Part shown: one piece after another, positions 1 to 8,612 of the stretch
Position numbering within the stretch: position 1 is the stretch's first letter
Layout: each line of letters begins with the position of its first letter
NCBI GenBank assembly: GCA_036794765.1
Contig: DAIRGB010000001.1
Span: 1 to 64,000, forward strand
Reading direction: 5' to 3'
Length of the DNA stretch: 64,000 bases
DNA from: DAIRGB01 sp036794765
GTDB lineage: Bacteria; Patescibacteriota; JAHJAL01
The notes under the pieces: model-generated
The model's input: only the letters and a program-made list of their open reading frames with translations
Told to the model about the DNA's origin: nothing
Database searches by the model: none
Position numbers and translations under genes: made by a program

Positions 1-47
1 AAAGGGAAAGAAAAAGAAATGACAAAATTTTCCAAAAAAGAAAGGGG

Positions 48-290
48 GTGGAAAATTTGAAAAAAATTAGTGAATCCAAATGGAAAGAATTCTATCAATT
101 ATGTTTTAAAACTGCTGAAATTCCTGAAGTAAAACAGGAGGATCTGGAGGTTGGGACATATACTAACCAACAGATCGCTGAACATTTCAGAAAGGAACCG
201 GAAAAACTGGTAGCTGTACTAATGCAGTTACCAAAAGATGCCAACCCAGGATCTAAAAGATCAATCCTTTCATTCTTGATAGAAATGTAA
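48..290 (+). CDS. hypothetical small protein
   Basis: An 80-residue protein that I do not recognise. It is hydrophilic and mostly helical by composition, with no signal peptide or membrane segment. The start is uncertain. The GTG at 48 directly abuts the purine run AAAGGGGG, which is too close for a normal Shine-Dalgarno. The in-frame TTG at 57 lies about 8 bases after that run and is better placed. A rho-independent terminator follows 23 bases after the stop, so the gene ends a transcription unit. That clean gene end supports real coding, but no function can be given. Confidence 0.6.
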   Translation: MENLKKISESKWKEFYQLCFKTAEIPEVKQEDLEVGTYTNQQIAEHFRKEPEKLVAVLMQLPKDANPGSKRSILSFLIEM

Positions 291-312
291 AAAAATATAC
301 ACTAACAATACA

Positions 313-358
313 AGCGTTGCCCTTTATTTAAAATAAAAAAGAGCAACGCTCTTTTTTT
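313..358 (+). terminator. rho-independent terminator
   Basis: AGCGTTGC (313-320) pairs perfectly with GCAACGCT (343-350) and is followed by a T7 run. It closes the small gene ending at 290. Confidence 0.85.
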
Positions 359-452
359 GCCCAAAATTAAGAAAATCATTTAAAAAAATAACAAGACATT
401 TTTATCTTGTTATTACGAATATACTGTCTAGTACAGTATATTCAAGTCGAAA

Positions 453-527
453 GGTGGCCAATGGGAATCGAACCCACAACCTCCAGTGCCACAAACTGGC
501 GCTCTAACCAATTGAGCTATGGCCACC
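453..527 (-). tRNA. tRNA-His (anticodon GTG)
   Basis: Complete cloverleaf on the minus strand. The acceptor arms are GTGGCCA/TGGCCAC and the T arm contains GGTTCGATTCC. The seven-base anticodon loop TTGTGGC has GTG at positions 34-36. The extra 5' G-1 facing C73, the histidine identity pair, is encoded (527 and 453). No CCA is encoded. Confidence 0.95.
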
Positions 528-534
528 ATGTTTT

Positions 535-924
535 TTATTTGTCTGATAGGTTTTTGAAGTGCTCTTCGAAAACCTTTTGGCATTCTTTTTTTAGCCAAAT
601 TTTGTTGTTTTCTTTTATGTGATAGACGTATATGAAGTAATACAATTTAGTGAGGAGTGATTTGTATTGTGCTATCTGACAAATTATTTCGTGGTTTTGG
701 ATAGCTTCGCATTTTTTTAGGATTTTTTCGCAGAGACAGAGAGCTTCTTGTTGGTTGTTTTCAGAATTTGATTCAAGAAAATCGTTGATTATATTCTTGG
801 TGTCTTCGATTTCTTGTTTGAGGTTGAGACATTTTGACTCTTGGGGACAGGGGATAAATATCAATTTTTCTCCTTCTTTTTTGTAGTAACAACTTGGTTT
901 GTGTAGAGAATTTTCGATATTCAT
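535..924 (-). CDS. hypothetical protein, Cys-containing, helical
   Basis: A 129-residue protein lying between two minus-strand tRNA genes (Gly upstream, His downstream), probably co-transcribed with them. The N-terminal third has three cysteines (about C12, C26, C32) in a CPxxxxC-like arrangement. The rest is acidic and lysine-rich and looks helical. There is no signal peptide or transmembrane segment. I do not recognise the family. The reading frame is complete, and the competing frames here run through the tRNAs. It could be a degenerate small zinc-binding protein, but the cysteine spacing does not match a known ribbon. Confidence 0.55.
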   Translation of the reverse strand: MNIENSLHKPSCYYKKEGEKLIFIPCPQESKCLNLKQEIEDTKNIINDFLESNSENNQQEALCLCEKILKKCEAIQNHEIICQIAQYKSLLTKLYYFIYVYHIKENNKIWLKKECQKVFEEHFKNLSDK

Positions 925-946
925 AATATGACGTAGATGTTAAAAA

Positions 947-1018
947 AGCGGGCAACGGGAATCGAACCCGTATCTTCACCTTGGAAGAGTGACATAATAG
1001 CCTTTATACGATGCCCGC
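947..1018 (-). tRNA. tRNA-Gly (anticodon TCC)
   Basis: Minus-strand cloverleaf with acceptor GCGGGCA/TGCCCGC, discriminator T and T arm ACGGGTTCGATTCCCGT. The anticodon stem is TCACT/GGTGA with loop CTTCCAA, giving TCC. It is closely similar in body to the tRNA-Gly(GCC) at 22778. No CCA is encoded. Confidence 0.95.
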
Positions 1019-1176
1019 AAAAAAGCCGGTTGCATAATAAGATTATAACAAGTTACTCAATTATTTTCAAAGCCGAAAAAAAAGAGTATTATTTTAGATG
1101 AAGAGACTGTGTGTTATGCTTTTTTCCCGATTATGTGTTATATTTAATACTAGTAGAAAGGATTTTCAAAAAGAGT

Positions 1177-1695
1177 ATGGAGCAAAATATGAAGAAAACG
1201 AACAAAGGATTTGTCATCCATGTTGAGGGTGAAGGATCTGATGAGATGTTAAATAAATTGATTTCATTGAAGAGGCATTGGAATTGGGCTGATAAATTGA
1301 AAGATCAATATTATCTGTATCATAGCCAGGAAGAGAGAAATATTGGTTTGAAAAAAGCTGATCTGTTTAGACGAGATTCGGCCATGTTTTTGATTTTATA
1401 TTTTTCGGTAGTAAGTCAGATTATAAAGTCGTTTGAAGAGGAACCAAAGATTACTATGTCGGTTGAATCGAAGGATTTGAAGGAGAAATTATCATTTAAT
1501 ATGCCGAAGGTTGGTGATGCTTTTTGTTTTCCTGGTCGTCGTATTTTTAATGAAAAGATGATTGAAGAGTTATTAAAGGAATTCAATATCAACTCTGTGA
1601 ACATGTTGCATGTAAGTATTGGATATTTTTTGGATAAGAAGATTCAGGAATTACGTAATAAGGACTTTTTTCCCTACGCGATGAATAAGATGTAG
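1177..1695 (+). CDS. hypothetical protein
   Basis: A 172-residue soluble protein of unknown function. The frame is open further upstream, to 1111. I chose the ATG at 1177 because a purine-rich AAAGAG precedes it and the upstream part (rich in Phe, Leu and Tyr) looks like translated promoter sequence. The protein is charged, with a hydrophobic patch near residue 70. No motif is recognisable. A terminator follows at 1719, so this is a single-gene unit. Confidence 0.6.
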   Translation: MEQNMKKTNKGFVIHVEGEGSDEMLNKLISLKRHWNWADKLKDQYYLYHSQEERNIGLKKADLFRRDSAMFLILYFSVVSQIIKSFEEEPKITMSVESKDLKEKLSFNMPKVGDAFCFPGRRIFNEKMIEELLKEFNINSVNMLHVSIGYFLDKKIQELRNKDFFPYAMNKM

Positions 1696-1718
1696 GTCTT
1701 TAAAGGTTAAAGTTTTGT

Positions 1719-1745
1719 AAGCCCGGGTTTATCTCGGGTTTTTTT
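1719..1745 (+). terminator. rho-independent terminator
   Basis: AAGCCCG (1719-1725) pairs with CGGGTTT (1735-1741) through a GT wobble and is followed by a T run. It closes the gene ending at 1695. Confidence 0.75.
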
Positions 1746-1759
1746 CTGTCTGGATTCTC

Positions 1760-1788
1760 TTGTAAATTATAAAATGATATGTTATAAT
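1760..1788 (+). promoter_or_regulatory. promoter, -35 TTGTAA / -10 TATAAT
   Basis: TTGTAA (1760-1765), a 17-base spacer and a perfect TATAAT (1783-1788) predict transcription from about 1795. That lies downstream of the ATG at 1791, so the next gene cannot start at that ATG if this promoter is used. Confidence 0.7.
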
Positions 1789-1823
1789 ATATGGATTTTA
1801 GAAAAACAGGGAAAGAGTATGAA

Positions 1824-2699
1824 TTGGAAAGAATGAAACAGATTAATTTTAAAGCAAAATTGGGTTATTTTGGTCGTCAGATAGAGATGGAACGAGTCTT
1901 GATACTTGATTTGTGGAGATTTTTTATTGTAGTGACTGTTTTAGTGTTATCGGGAATGGTTTTTAGATTTGAAGAAAATAAAATATTTGACAGTCAGGTT
2001 TCGAATCAATTATCTAGACGGATTGAACAAAAAATCCATCAAATAATTGTCAATGAAGGGCAGTATTTTTCTTCTTACAAGACGGATTCCAAGTGGGATT
2101 ATGTTTTAAAAAATTTCCCTGAGATGGCTTATGAACCGTTTGTTGGGTTGGGTCGTTTAGATGAAGTGAAAAATGGTTTTTTTGGTGATTTTGATTTTAA
2201 AACTTTTGAGACATTTTTGCCGAAAAGTTATCGAGATTCGTTATATTTTTCCAAGGGTGACTCAGTGTTGTTAATAGAACCGATGGGGATTAATGAAGAA
2301 AAAAATGAGCCGGATATTGTTAAGGAAAGATTAATTTATGATGATATTTATCCGGGGGTATTGGTGGTCAGAATGTTCAATAGTCTTGGTATTAAAGATT
2401 ATTTTATTATTAAAGAGGAAAATTCTGTTAGGGAGATTGATTTTAAGTTGAATTACAATGGTGGTCGGATTGAAAAAGAACCAAATGGGACTGTGGCATT
2501 TTTTGATGAGTCAGGTGAAGCTAAGTTTGTGATTAGTAGGTTGATTGGCGTTGATTCATTGGGGAAAAGAATAGATGACAAACTTGAATATAGGCTGGAA
2601 GACAATATTCTTAAAATAATCCTAAATATTGAAGATTCTGATATGAATTATCCTTTGATGGTCGATCCTTTTGTATATTTCGGAGGGTCAGATGACTAA
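1824..2699 (+). CDS. membrane-anchored extracytoplasmic protein, unknown function
   Basis: About 291 residues. A short positively charged N-terminus is followed by one transmembrane segment (about residues 25-47) and a long polar region, which is predicted to be outside. The ORF is open from ATG 1791, but the strong promoter at 1760-1788 starts RNA at about 1795. TTG 1824, six bases after GGGAAAGAG, fits best; ATG 1833 is the alternative. The C-terminus overlaps the next gene's start by 8 bases, so the two are translationally coupled. The next protein is secreted, so this one may help anchor or assemble a surface structure. That role is inference from position only. Confidence 0.7.
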   Translation: MERMKQINFKAKLGYFGRQIEMERVLILDLWRFFIVVTVLVLSGMVFRFEENKIFDSQVSNQLSRRIEQKIHQIIVNEGQYFSSYKTDSKWDYVLKNFPEMAYEPFVGLGRLDEVKNGFFGDFDFKTFETFLPKSYRDSLYFSKGDSVLLIEPMGINEEKNEPDIVKERLIYDDIYPGVLVVRMFNSLGIKDYFIIKEENSVREIDFKLNYNGGRIEKEPNGTVAFFDESGEAKFVISRLIGVDSLGKRIDDKLEYRLEDNILKIILNIEDSDMNYPLMVDPFVYFGGSDD

Positions 2700-3744
2700 G
2701 CTACTTAATAAAGTATTTTTGGTTGTTATTTTGATCCTGTTAAATATTTCTGGTGTTCAAAATTTGGTTTTGGCGTCTGATTTTAAGGATGAATTGTCCA
2801 ATTCTATGTTTGCTGAAAATAGCATGCATAGGTTAAGTTTTGTTTTAGATAATACTTCGGTTGTAACTGATGGTAGCATGAAGATAAATTTTGATGATGA
2901 ATTTGATGTTTCAGCAATAACTTCAGGAGATGTTGCAATAAGTGGTGGAGATGTGATTTGGGGTGGAAAATTGATTAATCCAGGAGCTCGAACGATAGTG
3001 GTTCAATTTGCTGGAGATTTAAATAGTATGGATGGAGAAATTGTAGTAGAGATTGGTGATATAAATTATATTAGAAATCCTTTTTCTGTTGGTAATTTTG
3101 AAGTAGGTTATGGTTTGTATAACTCATTGGATGGTACTGGTTTGGAAGTGACTGGAAGTGTAACAAAAGTTCATATCGATGAGGGGATACAAGTAAGTGC
3201 CTCTGTTTCCGAGGTTTTGGTTTTTAATGTTTCTGGTGTTGGAGCGGGTGAGATGGTTAATGGTTTTCTTACTAATACGTCTTCAACTTCAAATATGATT
3301 GATTTTGGAACAATGTTTGGTGCGGGAAATAAGATTGCTGCACATGATCTGTCAGTATTAACAAATGCTCCTTTTGGTTATGTAGTCGAGACAACTAGTA
3401 ATCATAAGTTGGAGAGTGGTTCAAATTTTGTATCTGACTTTGTAGGAACGAATGTCTCCCCTGCTAATTGGATTGTGCCGAGTGGAGGTATAGAAGGTTA
3501 TTTTGGGTATACTACTGATGATTTGACATTGGGAAATATACCCGCCAACCGGTTTACGGGGGGTAAATGGGCGGGTTTTTCATCAACAGTGGGTTATGAG
3601 ATAATGTACAATAATGGTCCAGCTGATGGTGCGACGATAAATGAAGGAAAAAATAGAGTTGGTTATCGTTTACAAATATCAGATTTTCAACCTTCCGGAG
3701 TTTATGGTATGACGGTCACGTATGTGTGCGTACCTTCGTTTTAA
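2692..3744 (+). CDS. secreted surface protein, unknown function
   Basis: A 350-residue protein starting at ATG 2692, behind GGAGGG. A clear Sec signal peptide (MTKLLNK, then a hydrophobic run ending near LVLA) is followed by a Ser/Thr/Gly/Val-rich region that looks all-beta. No cell-wall sorting motif or lipobox is seen. The composition and the hydrophobic beta-strand ending in VTYVCVPSF resemble large secreted proteins common in Patescibacteria. It is coupled to the upstream membrane protein. Its TAA stop shares the palindrome TTAA with the stop of gpsA on the other strand. Confidence 0.75.
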   Translation: MTKLLNKVFLVVILILLNISGVQNLVLASDFKDELSNSMFAENSMHRLSFVLDNTSVVTDGSMKINFDDEFDVSAITSGDVAISGGDVIWGGKLINPGARTIVVQFAGDLNSMDGEIVVEIGDINYIRNPFSVGNFEVGYGLYNSLDGTGLEVTGSVTKVHIDEGIQVSASVSEVLVFNVSGVGAGEMVNGFLTNTSSTSNMIDFGTMFGAGNKIAAHDLSVLTNAPFGYVVETTSNHKLESGSNFVSDFVGTNVSPANWIVPSGGIEGYFGYTTDDLTLGNIPANRFTGGKWAGFSSTVGYEIMYNNGPADGATINEGKNRVGYRLQISDFQPSGVYGMTVTYVCVPSF

Positions 3745-4676
3745 GAGAGAAGGATTTTTTTTAAATCGTTTATTTGCAGTATAATTTTATTAGGGTTAGA
3801 AATAATTTGATGTGTTTTTTTTAGAATAGGTAATTTAGTTTTTGTTTTATTGGCAAGTAATAAGATTGGTTTAATATTTAACTCACCTTCAACGGTGATT
3901 TTTTGATGGTGTTGTAATCTGTTACCAAATTGGAAGTTTCGACTTTTGGGGTTATAACTAGTGGCAATCAAATCTCCAAGAAAAGAAATATTGTATACAT
4001 CTTTCCCGTTTAGGTTATTTTTTTGGTAGAAATCTTTTGTTTCTTGAAGTATTTTGTCCAAACAAAGAGATTTTGTGTTCATTCCGAGAGAAGCGTGGTG
4101 TAGTATTCCAAAACAGATAGCGTAGCAATTTTTCAGAATTCCTCCATATTCGCTTTCCAGAACGTGATTAGTAATGACAGGATTGAAATATTTGGTAGAA
4201 AATAATTGTTGCACTTCTTTGGCGGTTTCTAATTTTTTGGAGGCGATAATAGCAGAGGTTGGTTCGTCATTTATTATTTCATGTGAAAAAGTAGGACCAG
4301 TAAAAACAACAAAATTTTTTGGTGGTAGCCAGGGAGTTACTTTTTGGCTGATTGTATATTGCGAATTTTGATAAAATCCTTTACTAACACTAATTATTTT
4401 TTGTTGATTGTATATTGGTTGGAGAGTCTGATAAAAAATGTCAATTATTGCACTCGGAAGACAAGGGATTAGGTATTGGGATTTGTTTATTACATCTGAC
4501 ATTGACGACAGAGGGATAATATTTTCTTTACGTTGTATTTTTTTGTTTTGAAATAATTTATCTATATTGTTTTGATTTACGTCATAAATATAGATTTGAT
4601 GGTTTTTTTTGTTGACAAGGTAAACTAAAGCGGTGCCGAGTGATCCCGTACCGATGATTCCTATCTTTTTTTTCAT
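3741..4676 (-). CDS. gpsA: glycerol-3-phosphate dehydrogenase [NAD(P)+]
   Basis: A 311-residue enzyme interconverting dihydroxyacetone phosphate and sn-glycerol 3-phosphate for phospholipid synthesis. The N-terminal Rossmann motif is GIIGTGSLGTA. It is followed by SVSKGF, the GPTFSHEI motif (family GPSFA), EYGGILKNCYAI with the catalytic lysine, and the substrate loop LGDLIATSYNPKSRNFQFG. It is slightly shorter than the usual 330-340 residues, mainly at the C-terminus. The start is the ATG at 4676; the longer open frame would run through tRNA-Arg. Its stop overlaps the stop of the convergent gene. Confidence 0.93.
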   Translation of the reverse strand: MKKKIGIIGTGSLGTALVYLVNKKNHQIYIYDVNQNNIDKLFQNKKIQRKENIIPLSSMSDVINKSQYLIPCLPSAIIDIFYQTLQPIYNQQKIISVSKGFYQNSQYTISQKVTPWLPPKNFVVFTGPTFSHEIINDEPTSAIIASKKLETAKEVQQLFSTKYFNPVITNHVLESEYGGILKNCYAICFGILHHASLGMNTKSLCLDKILQETKDFYQKNNLNGKDVYNISFLGDLIATSYNPKSRNFQFGNRLQHHQKITVEGELNIKPILLLANKTKTKLPILKKTHQIISNPNKIILQINDLKKILLS

Positions 4677-4694
4677 AATAATTCTTAAAATAAA

Positions 4695-4768
4695 CGTCCC
4701 CCGAAGGATTCGAACCCTCAACCTCTTGGTCCGAAGCCAAGCGCTCTATCCAGTTGAGCTAGGGAGAC
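4695..4768 (-). tRNA. tRNA-Arg (anticodon TCG)
   Basis: Minus-strand cloverleaf with acceptor GTCTCCC/GGGGGAC (one GT pair) and discriminator G. The anticodon stem is CTTGG/CCAAG and the loop CTTCGGA gives TCG. The T arm has GGTTCGAATCC. It lies directly upstream of gpsA on the same strand. Confidence 0.95.
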
Positions 4769-4911
4769 TTGTCGGAATGTAATCTTGTTTTTATTTTGAG
4801 CAAATGTTTTAGTTCTTATTTTGCTATTGGGTCGATTTTTTCTAAATATTGAAAATTAACCGATGATATTTGTTGAGTCGATAGCCAAATTATTTCATGC
4901 TCATTATGTAT

Positions 4912-5065
4912 TATAATGGATCGGGGTGGAGGAAAAAAGAGGTTTTGGGTATAAAAAAACCGACCCAGGTCTTTTGAGGCTACAACTTTGATTCAAGATG
5001 GCGTGAGCCGAATTGTCAAAGATTGTAGTTGGTCCCCAGCGGCACGAGGTCAGTATTTTTTTGTA
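4912..5065 (+). other. candidate structured RNA or leader, unassigned
   Basis: The 385-base gap between tRNA-Arg and uvrC has a possible -10 box TATAAT (4912-4917, weak -35) and then a compact palindromic region. CTACAACTTTGA (4980-4991) pairs with TCAAAG (5016-5021) and TTGTAG (5023-5028) around one bulged A. The tip is GGC-GTGA-GCC (5000-5009), a GNRA tetraloop. Outside this, A7 plus GACC (from 4954) can pair with GGTC plus T7 (to about 5062). It matches neither SRP RNA, tmRNA, 6S nor any riboswitch consensus I know. It could be a small RNA or a uvrC leader. The strand is not certain. Confidence 0.4.
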
Positions 5066-5153
5066 AAACTTGTTTACGTTACTAATCTATCACATTTATT
5101 ATTATTTGTCAATAGTATTTGTGTTAATATTTTTTATTATATTTGATTTTCCT

Positions 5154-7064
5154 ATGTCAATTTTTGCAAATATCAAAGCTAAATTGAAAATTCTGCCTGA
5201 ATCAAGTGGAGTGTATTTGATGGTTGATAACAAAAATACCGTTATTTATGTTGGAAAGGCAAAAATATTGAAAAATAGAGTAAAAAGTTATTTCAATCGC
5301 AAAATTGAAGATAGAAAAGTAAAACAGTTGTTAAAAAACATTACTGATTTGAACTGGATCGAAACTGAAAACGAAATGGAAGCACTAATGTTAGAGACAA
5401 ATTTAATCAAAAAATATCGCCCAAAATATAATATTTTAATGAAGGATGATAAAAATTATATTTATCTGAAAGTTACCAATGATGAATATCCGAGGGTTTT
5501 GTTGGTTAGAAGAATATTTAAAGATGGAAGTAAATATTTTGGTCCTTATACAGATAAATATGAAGTGCAAGAATTGTTGAAAATGTTAAACAGATTGTTT
5601 CCATTTTTTACTTATGTTAATCAAAGTGGTGTTGCTCCCATGAATAGTCGAGCAGGAAAGGAACTTTTTTATAAGCGTGCTAAGACTGTTTGGGGAGATA
5701 TTACCCAAGCAGATATTTATCAGCATATGATATCTGATTTTGTGGCATTTATGCGGGGTAAAAGTCAAGCAGTTGAAGAATTTTTTGTTATGGAGATGAA
5801 TAAAGCTTCAGTAGAAAAAGATTTTGAAATGGCGGCTTGGATTAGGGATAGAATTGTTCAATTGAGAAAAATGATGGTAAGGCAAATAGTGATTATCCCC
5901 AAGCAGGAGAATATTGATGTTGTTAATTATGCGGAAAAAGATGGGAGGGGTTTTGTTTGTATTTTGATAGTCAGGTTTGGTAAGTTGGTGGATATAAAAT
6001 ATTTTGAGATTATAAATAATGCTGATAAGAGTGTTTCAGATGTAATTCAAAAGTCATTGTTGGATTACTATGTGTTAACGCTTGATTTTCCGGAGAAAAT
6101 ATATTGCATTGAAAATCTGCCTGACCATGATTTGGTGGAAAAATTCTTGATGAATAGAACAAAAAGGCGAATCAAAATTAAATATCCAAAGCGAGGAGCG
6201 GGATTAAGATTGTTGAGTTTAGCTGGAAGAAACGCTAGGTCCGAAGTTAATCGAAGAACAATGTTGACTGATTATGCTCGGAATAATAGTGTAGGGTTAA
6301 AAAGTCTTTTAGAGTCTGTGGTGGGAGATAAAAGAGTAGATAAATGGTGGAATGAAATTATTAGAAATAAAATTTTTCGTATTGAGGCTTTTGATATCTC
6401 AAATTTGGGCGAAAAAGGAGTTGTAGGAGCTTTAGTCGTTTGGGAAATAAAACCTAAGGTGCTCAAGGAAAAACGTGTGAAAAGAATAGAAAATTGGTCT
6501 GGCGGTTTTAATAAAAGTTGTTATAAAAGGTTTAAGATTAAATCTTTTGTTGGGCAAAATGATTTTTTATCTTTACGGGAGGTGTTTGGTCGGAGATTTG
6601 CTCGAAGGAATGATGGATGGAAATGGCCAGATTTGATATTGATTGATGGTGGAAAAGGTCAATTATCTTCTGTTATGGCAGTATTAGCTGAGATTGGTGT
6701 GAATATTCCTACTTTGTCAATTGCAAAGAAAGAAGAAGAAATATGGATGGGGAGAAGGAAAGAAGATGAAATTGATTTTGTGAAGTTGAATATAAAAAAA
6801 GAGTCATTGGAGGGATTATTGCTTCAGGATATTAGAAATGAGGTTCATAGATTTGTGATTGGTTATCAAAGAATAACAAGGAAAAATAGTATGAAAAAAT
6901 CGGTTTTGGATGAGATTGTGGGTTTGGGACCAAAGACAAAAAAAATATTATTAACGGAGTATGGTAGTGTAAAAGCTATATCTCTGGCGGGAAGGGATGA
7001 GTTAGAGAATAAGGTTGGAAAAAAAATTGCAGAAAAAATTTGGCAGCGATTAAATCAGGTTTAA
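5154..7064 (+). CDS. uvrC: excinuclease ABC subunit C
   Basis: A 636-residue nuclease that makes both incisions in UvrABC nucleotide excision repair. The GIY-YIG domain spans about residues 14-92 (GVYLMVDNKNTVIYVGKAK), with the UvrB-binding UVR motif near 200 (VEKDFEMAAWIRDRI). The RNase H-like C-terminal nuclease includes PDLILIDGGKGQLSS, and a helix-hairpin-helix ends the protein (LDEIVGLGPKTKKILL). The open frame extends upstream, but ATG 5154 matches the family N-terminus; the upstream part is hydrophobic translated leader. The length is normal. No uvrA or uvrB is in this window. Confidence 0.96.
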   Translation: MSIFANIKAKLKILPESSGVYLMVDNKNTVIYVGKAKILKNRVKSYFNRKIEDRKVKQLLKNITDLNWIETENEMEALMLETNLIKKYRPKYNILMKDDKNYIYLKVTNDEYPRVLLVRRIFKDGSKYFGPYTDKYEVQELLKMLNRLFPFFTYVNQSGVAPMNSRAGKELFYKRAKTVWGDITQADIYQHMISDFVAFMRGKSQAVEEFFVMEMNKASVEKDFEMAAWIRDRIVQLRKMMVRQIVIIPKQENIDVVNYAEKDGRGFVCILIVRFGKLVDIKYFEIINNADKSVSDVIQKSLLDYYVLTLDFPEKIYCIENLPDHDLVEKFLMNRTKRRIKIKYPKRGAGLRLLSLAGRNARSEVNRRTMLTDYARNNSVGLKSLLESVVGDKRVDKWWNEIIRNKIFRIEAFDISNLGEKGVVGALVVWEIKPKVLKEKRVKRIENWSGGFNKSCYKRFKIKSFVGQNDFLSLREVFGRRFARRNDGWKWPDLILIDGGKGQLSSVMAVLAEIGVNIPTLSIAKKEEEIWMGRRKEDEIDFVKLNIKKESLEGLLLQDIRNEVHRFVIGYQRITRKNSMKKSVLDEIVGLGPKTKKILLTEYGSVKAISLAGRDELENKVGKKIAEKIWQRLNQV

Positions 7065-7066
7065 AT

Positions 7067-7474
7067 ATGGGTAGAGAAATAATGATATTTTTAGTTTGGT
7101 GGTGTGTGTCTAGTGCGGGAGTATTGCTGATTGATTTTTTTTGGCCGGGAGTGGTTTGTGATAAAAATGTTGGGTGTTTGTATTTGTTGGGTTTGATTAT
7201 TTTTGGTGCGAATTATTTTGGTTGTTGGCTGATGGCTATGTTAAAAAAACCGGCTGGGTATATTTTTTATGGAGTTAATTTATTGGTAATAAATGTTTTA
7301 GTGATGTTTTCATGGCTAAAGTGGAATGGGCGGATGTTTTTTCGGTGGGATATTATCTTGATGTTGGCGATTGTGTCAGGTTTGATAAATTTTATTATGT
7401 ATTTAATATTTAGATCTGAGGATAAGAAAAATGGTAAAGTGGTTGACAGTAGGTGTGAGATAAATAAAAATTGA
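7067..7474 (+). CDS. small integral membrane protein
   Basis: About 135 residues with roughly four hydrophobic helices separated by short loops, and a basic C-terminal tail. It starts 2 bases after the uvrC stop (ATG 7067; ATG 7079, behind GGTAGAG, is an alternative), so it is probably co-transcribed with uvrC. The family is not recognised. Tryptophan and phenylalanine are abundant. A link to DNA repair cannot be inferred from position alone. Confidence 0.65.
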   Translation: MGREIMIFLVWWCVSSAGVLLIDFFWPGVVCDKNVGCLYLLGLIIFGANYFGCWLMAMLKKPAGYIFYGVNLLVINVLVMFSWLKWNGRMFFRWDIILMLAIVSGLINFIMYLIFRSEDKKNGKVVDSRCEINKN

Positions 7475-7496
7475 ATAGTGGGATAAAGTTTTTTTT

Positions 7497-7569
7497 GGGC
7501 CGTTGGCTCAGTTGGTAGAGCGCTTCCATGGCATGGAAGAGGTCACCGGTTCGACTCCGGTACGGTCCA
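7497..7569 (+). tRNA. tRNA-Ala (anticodon GGC)
   Basis: Cloverleaf with acceptor GGGCCGT/ACGGTCC and discriminator A. The anticodon stem CTTCC/GGAAG encloses ATGGCAT, giving GGC. The T arm has GGTTCGACTCC. No CCA is encoded. Confidence 0.95.
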
Positions 7570-7578
7570 TTTTTTAAT

Positions 7579-7604
7579 GACATCAAAATATGATGTCTTT
7601 TTTT
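7579..7604 (+). terminator. rho-independent terminator after tRNA-Ala
   Basis: GACATCA (7579-7585) and TGATGTC (7591-7597) form a 7-bp stem followed by T7. It ends the tRNA transcript. Confidence 0.85.
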
Positions 7605-7658
7605 GATAAAAAATTGATTTTTTGATTAAATGTAGATATATATCTAAAAAAATTAATC

Positions 7659-8561
7659 ATGCGGTTCTTTTTAAAATTTGCTTTGTCATTTTTTCTGATT
7701 ACTAATATTTTATTTGGTGTTGTTTTGGCTTTTGATATTCCTAAAGCAGAGGGATATGTTTTGGATCAGGCACGGGTATTGTCTGATTCTGAGGAGATGG
7801 ATTTGGAAGATAGAATAAAGGAGTTGGATTTGTCGAGAACAGTAGAAGTTGGAGTATTGACTGTAAATACCCTTGACGGCGAAGATGTGGCAACGGTGGC
7901 AGTGGATGTGGCCAACAAATGGGGGGTGGGAAAGAAAGATGTAGATAATGGAGTAATGATATTGATTGCTATTGACGATAGAGATTGGTTTATTGCAAGT
8001 GGTTATGGGGTTGAGGGGGTTTTGCCGGATGCGATTTTGAAACGGATTGGCGAAAAGGATTTTCCGGCCAATTTTCGAAGCGGAAATTATTATCAGGGGA
8101 TAAAAGATGTTTTGTCTGATATGGAGGGATATTTAGCGGGGGATGAGAGTGTGGTTTCTGGTTTGGGTGAGGGACAAGGTGATGATATAGATGGAGAATT
8201 GAGTAGTTGGCAGATTTGGTATCTGATAATACTATTTTTTGTAATTTTTATTAAAGCTTTTGGATTGATGAAGGATAAGGGTTTTTGGTGGAAGATGCTG
8301 GTGGTTAATTTTGTTTTTTTGATAGCAAATCTTGTTATATTGGGTGTGTCATTTGCGATAATTATGGCTTTTATTTCTGTATTTCTGGATATTTTGATTT
8401 ATGCCGCTGCTAATTCAAAAGGTGGGGGTGGGAGTTCTTTTTATTCGGGAGGAAGTAGTGGAGGGTGGTCGTCGGGAGGCGGAAGTAGTTTCGGTGGAGG
8501 AGGGGGTAGTAGCTTTGGTGGGGGTAGCTTTGGTGGGGGTGGTTCAGGAGGTAAATGGTAG
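7659..8561 (+). CDS. TPM-domain (YgcG-like) membrane protein
   Basis: A 300-residue protein with an N-terminal signal peptide (about residues 1-24) and a TPM domain (about 30-155, with GYVLDQARVLS, VEVGVLTVNTL and GYGVEGVLPD). Two hydrophobic segments follow (about 185-245), then a glycine/serine-rich tail typical of YgcG proteins. TPM domains are found in envelope proteins, including ones linked to photosystem II repair and phosphatase activity, but the bacterial role is unclear. It is followed 51 bases later by a LemA gene, the usual TPM-LemA pairing. The tail is low-complexity Gly-Gly-Ser, so its exact length may vary between strains. Confidence 0.88.
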   Translation: MRFFLKFALSFFLITNILFGVVLAFDIPKAEGYVLDQARVLSDSEEMDLEDRIKELDLSRTVEVGVLTVNTLDGEDVATVAVDVANKWGVGKKDVDNGVMILIAIDDRDWFIASGYGVEGVLPDAILKRIGEKDFPANFRSGNYYQGIKDVLSDMEGYLAGDESVVSGLGEGQGDDIDGELSSWQIWYLIILFFVIFIKAFGLMKDKGFWWKMLVVNFVFLIANLVILGVSFAIIMAFISVFLDILIYAAANSKGGGGSSFYSGGSSGGWSSGGGSSFGGGGGSSFGGGSFGGGGSGGKW

Positions 8562-8612
8562 TTATTTTTTTGTTTGATTTATATTTTTTGAATAAATATT
8601 TGGGAGAAAATT

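Noticed and set aside
407..622. 71-codon plus-strand frame over tRNA-His
   Set aside because: It runs through the complete tRNA-His gene on the other strand and has no ribosome site.
4912..5065. SRP RNA, tmRNA or 6S RNA
   Set aside because: No GGAAG/AGCA SRP loop, no tRNA-like ends or tag frame, and no 6S bubble pattern could be found.
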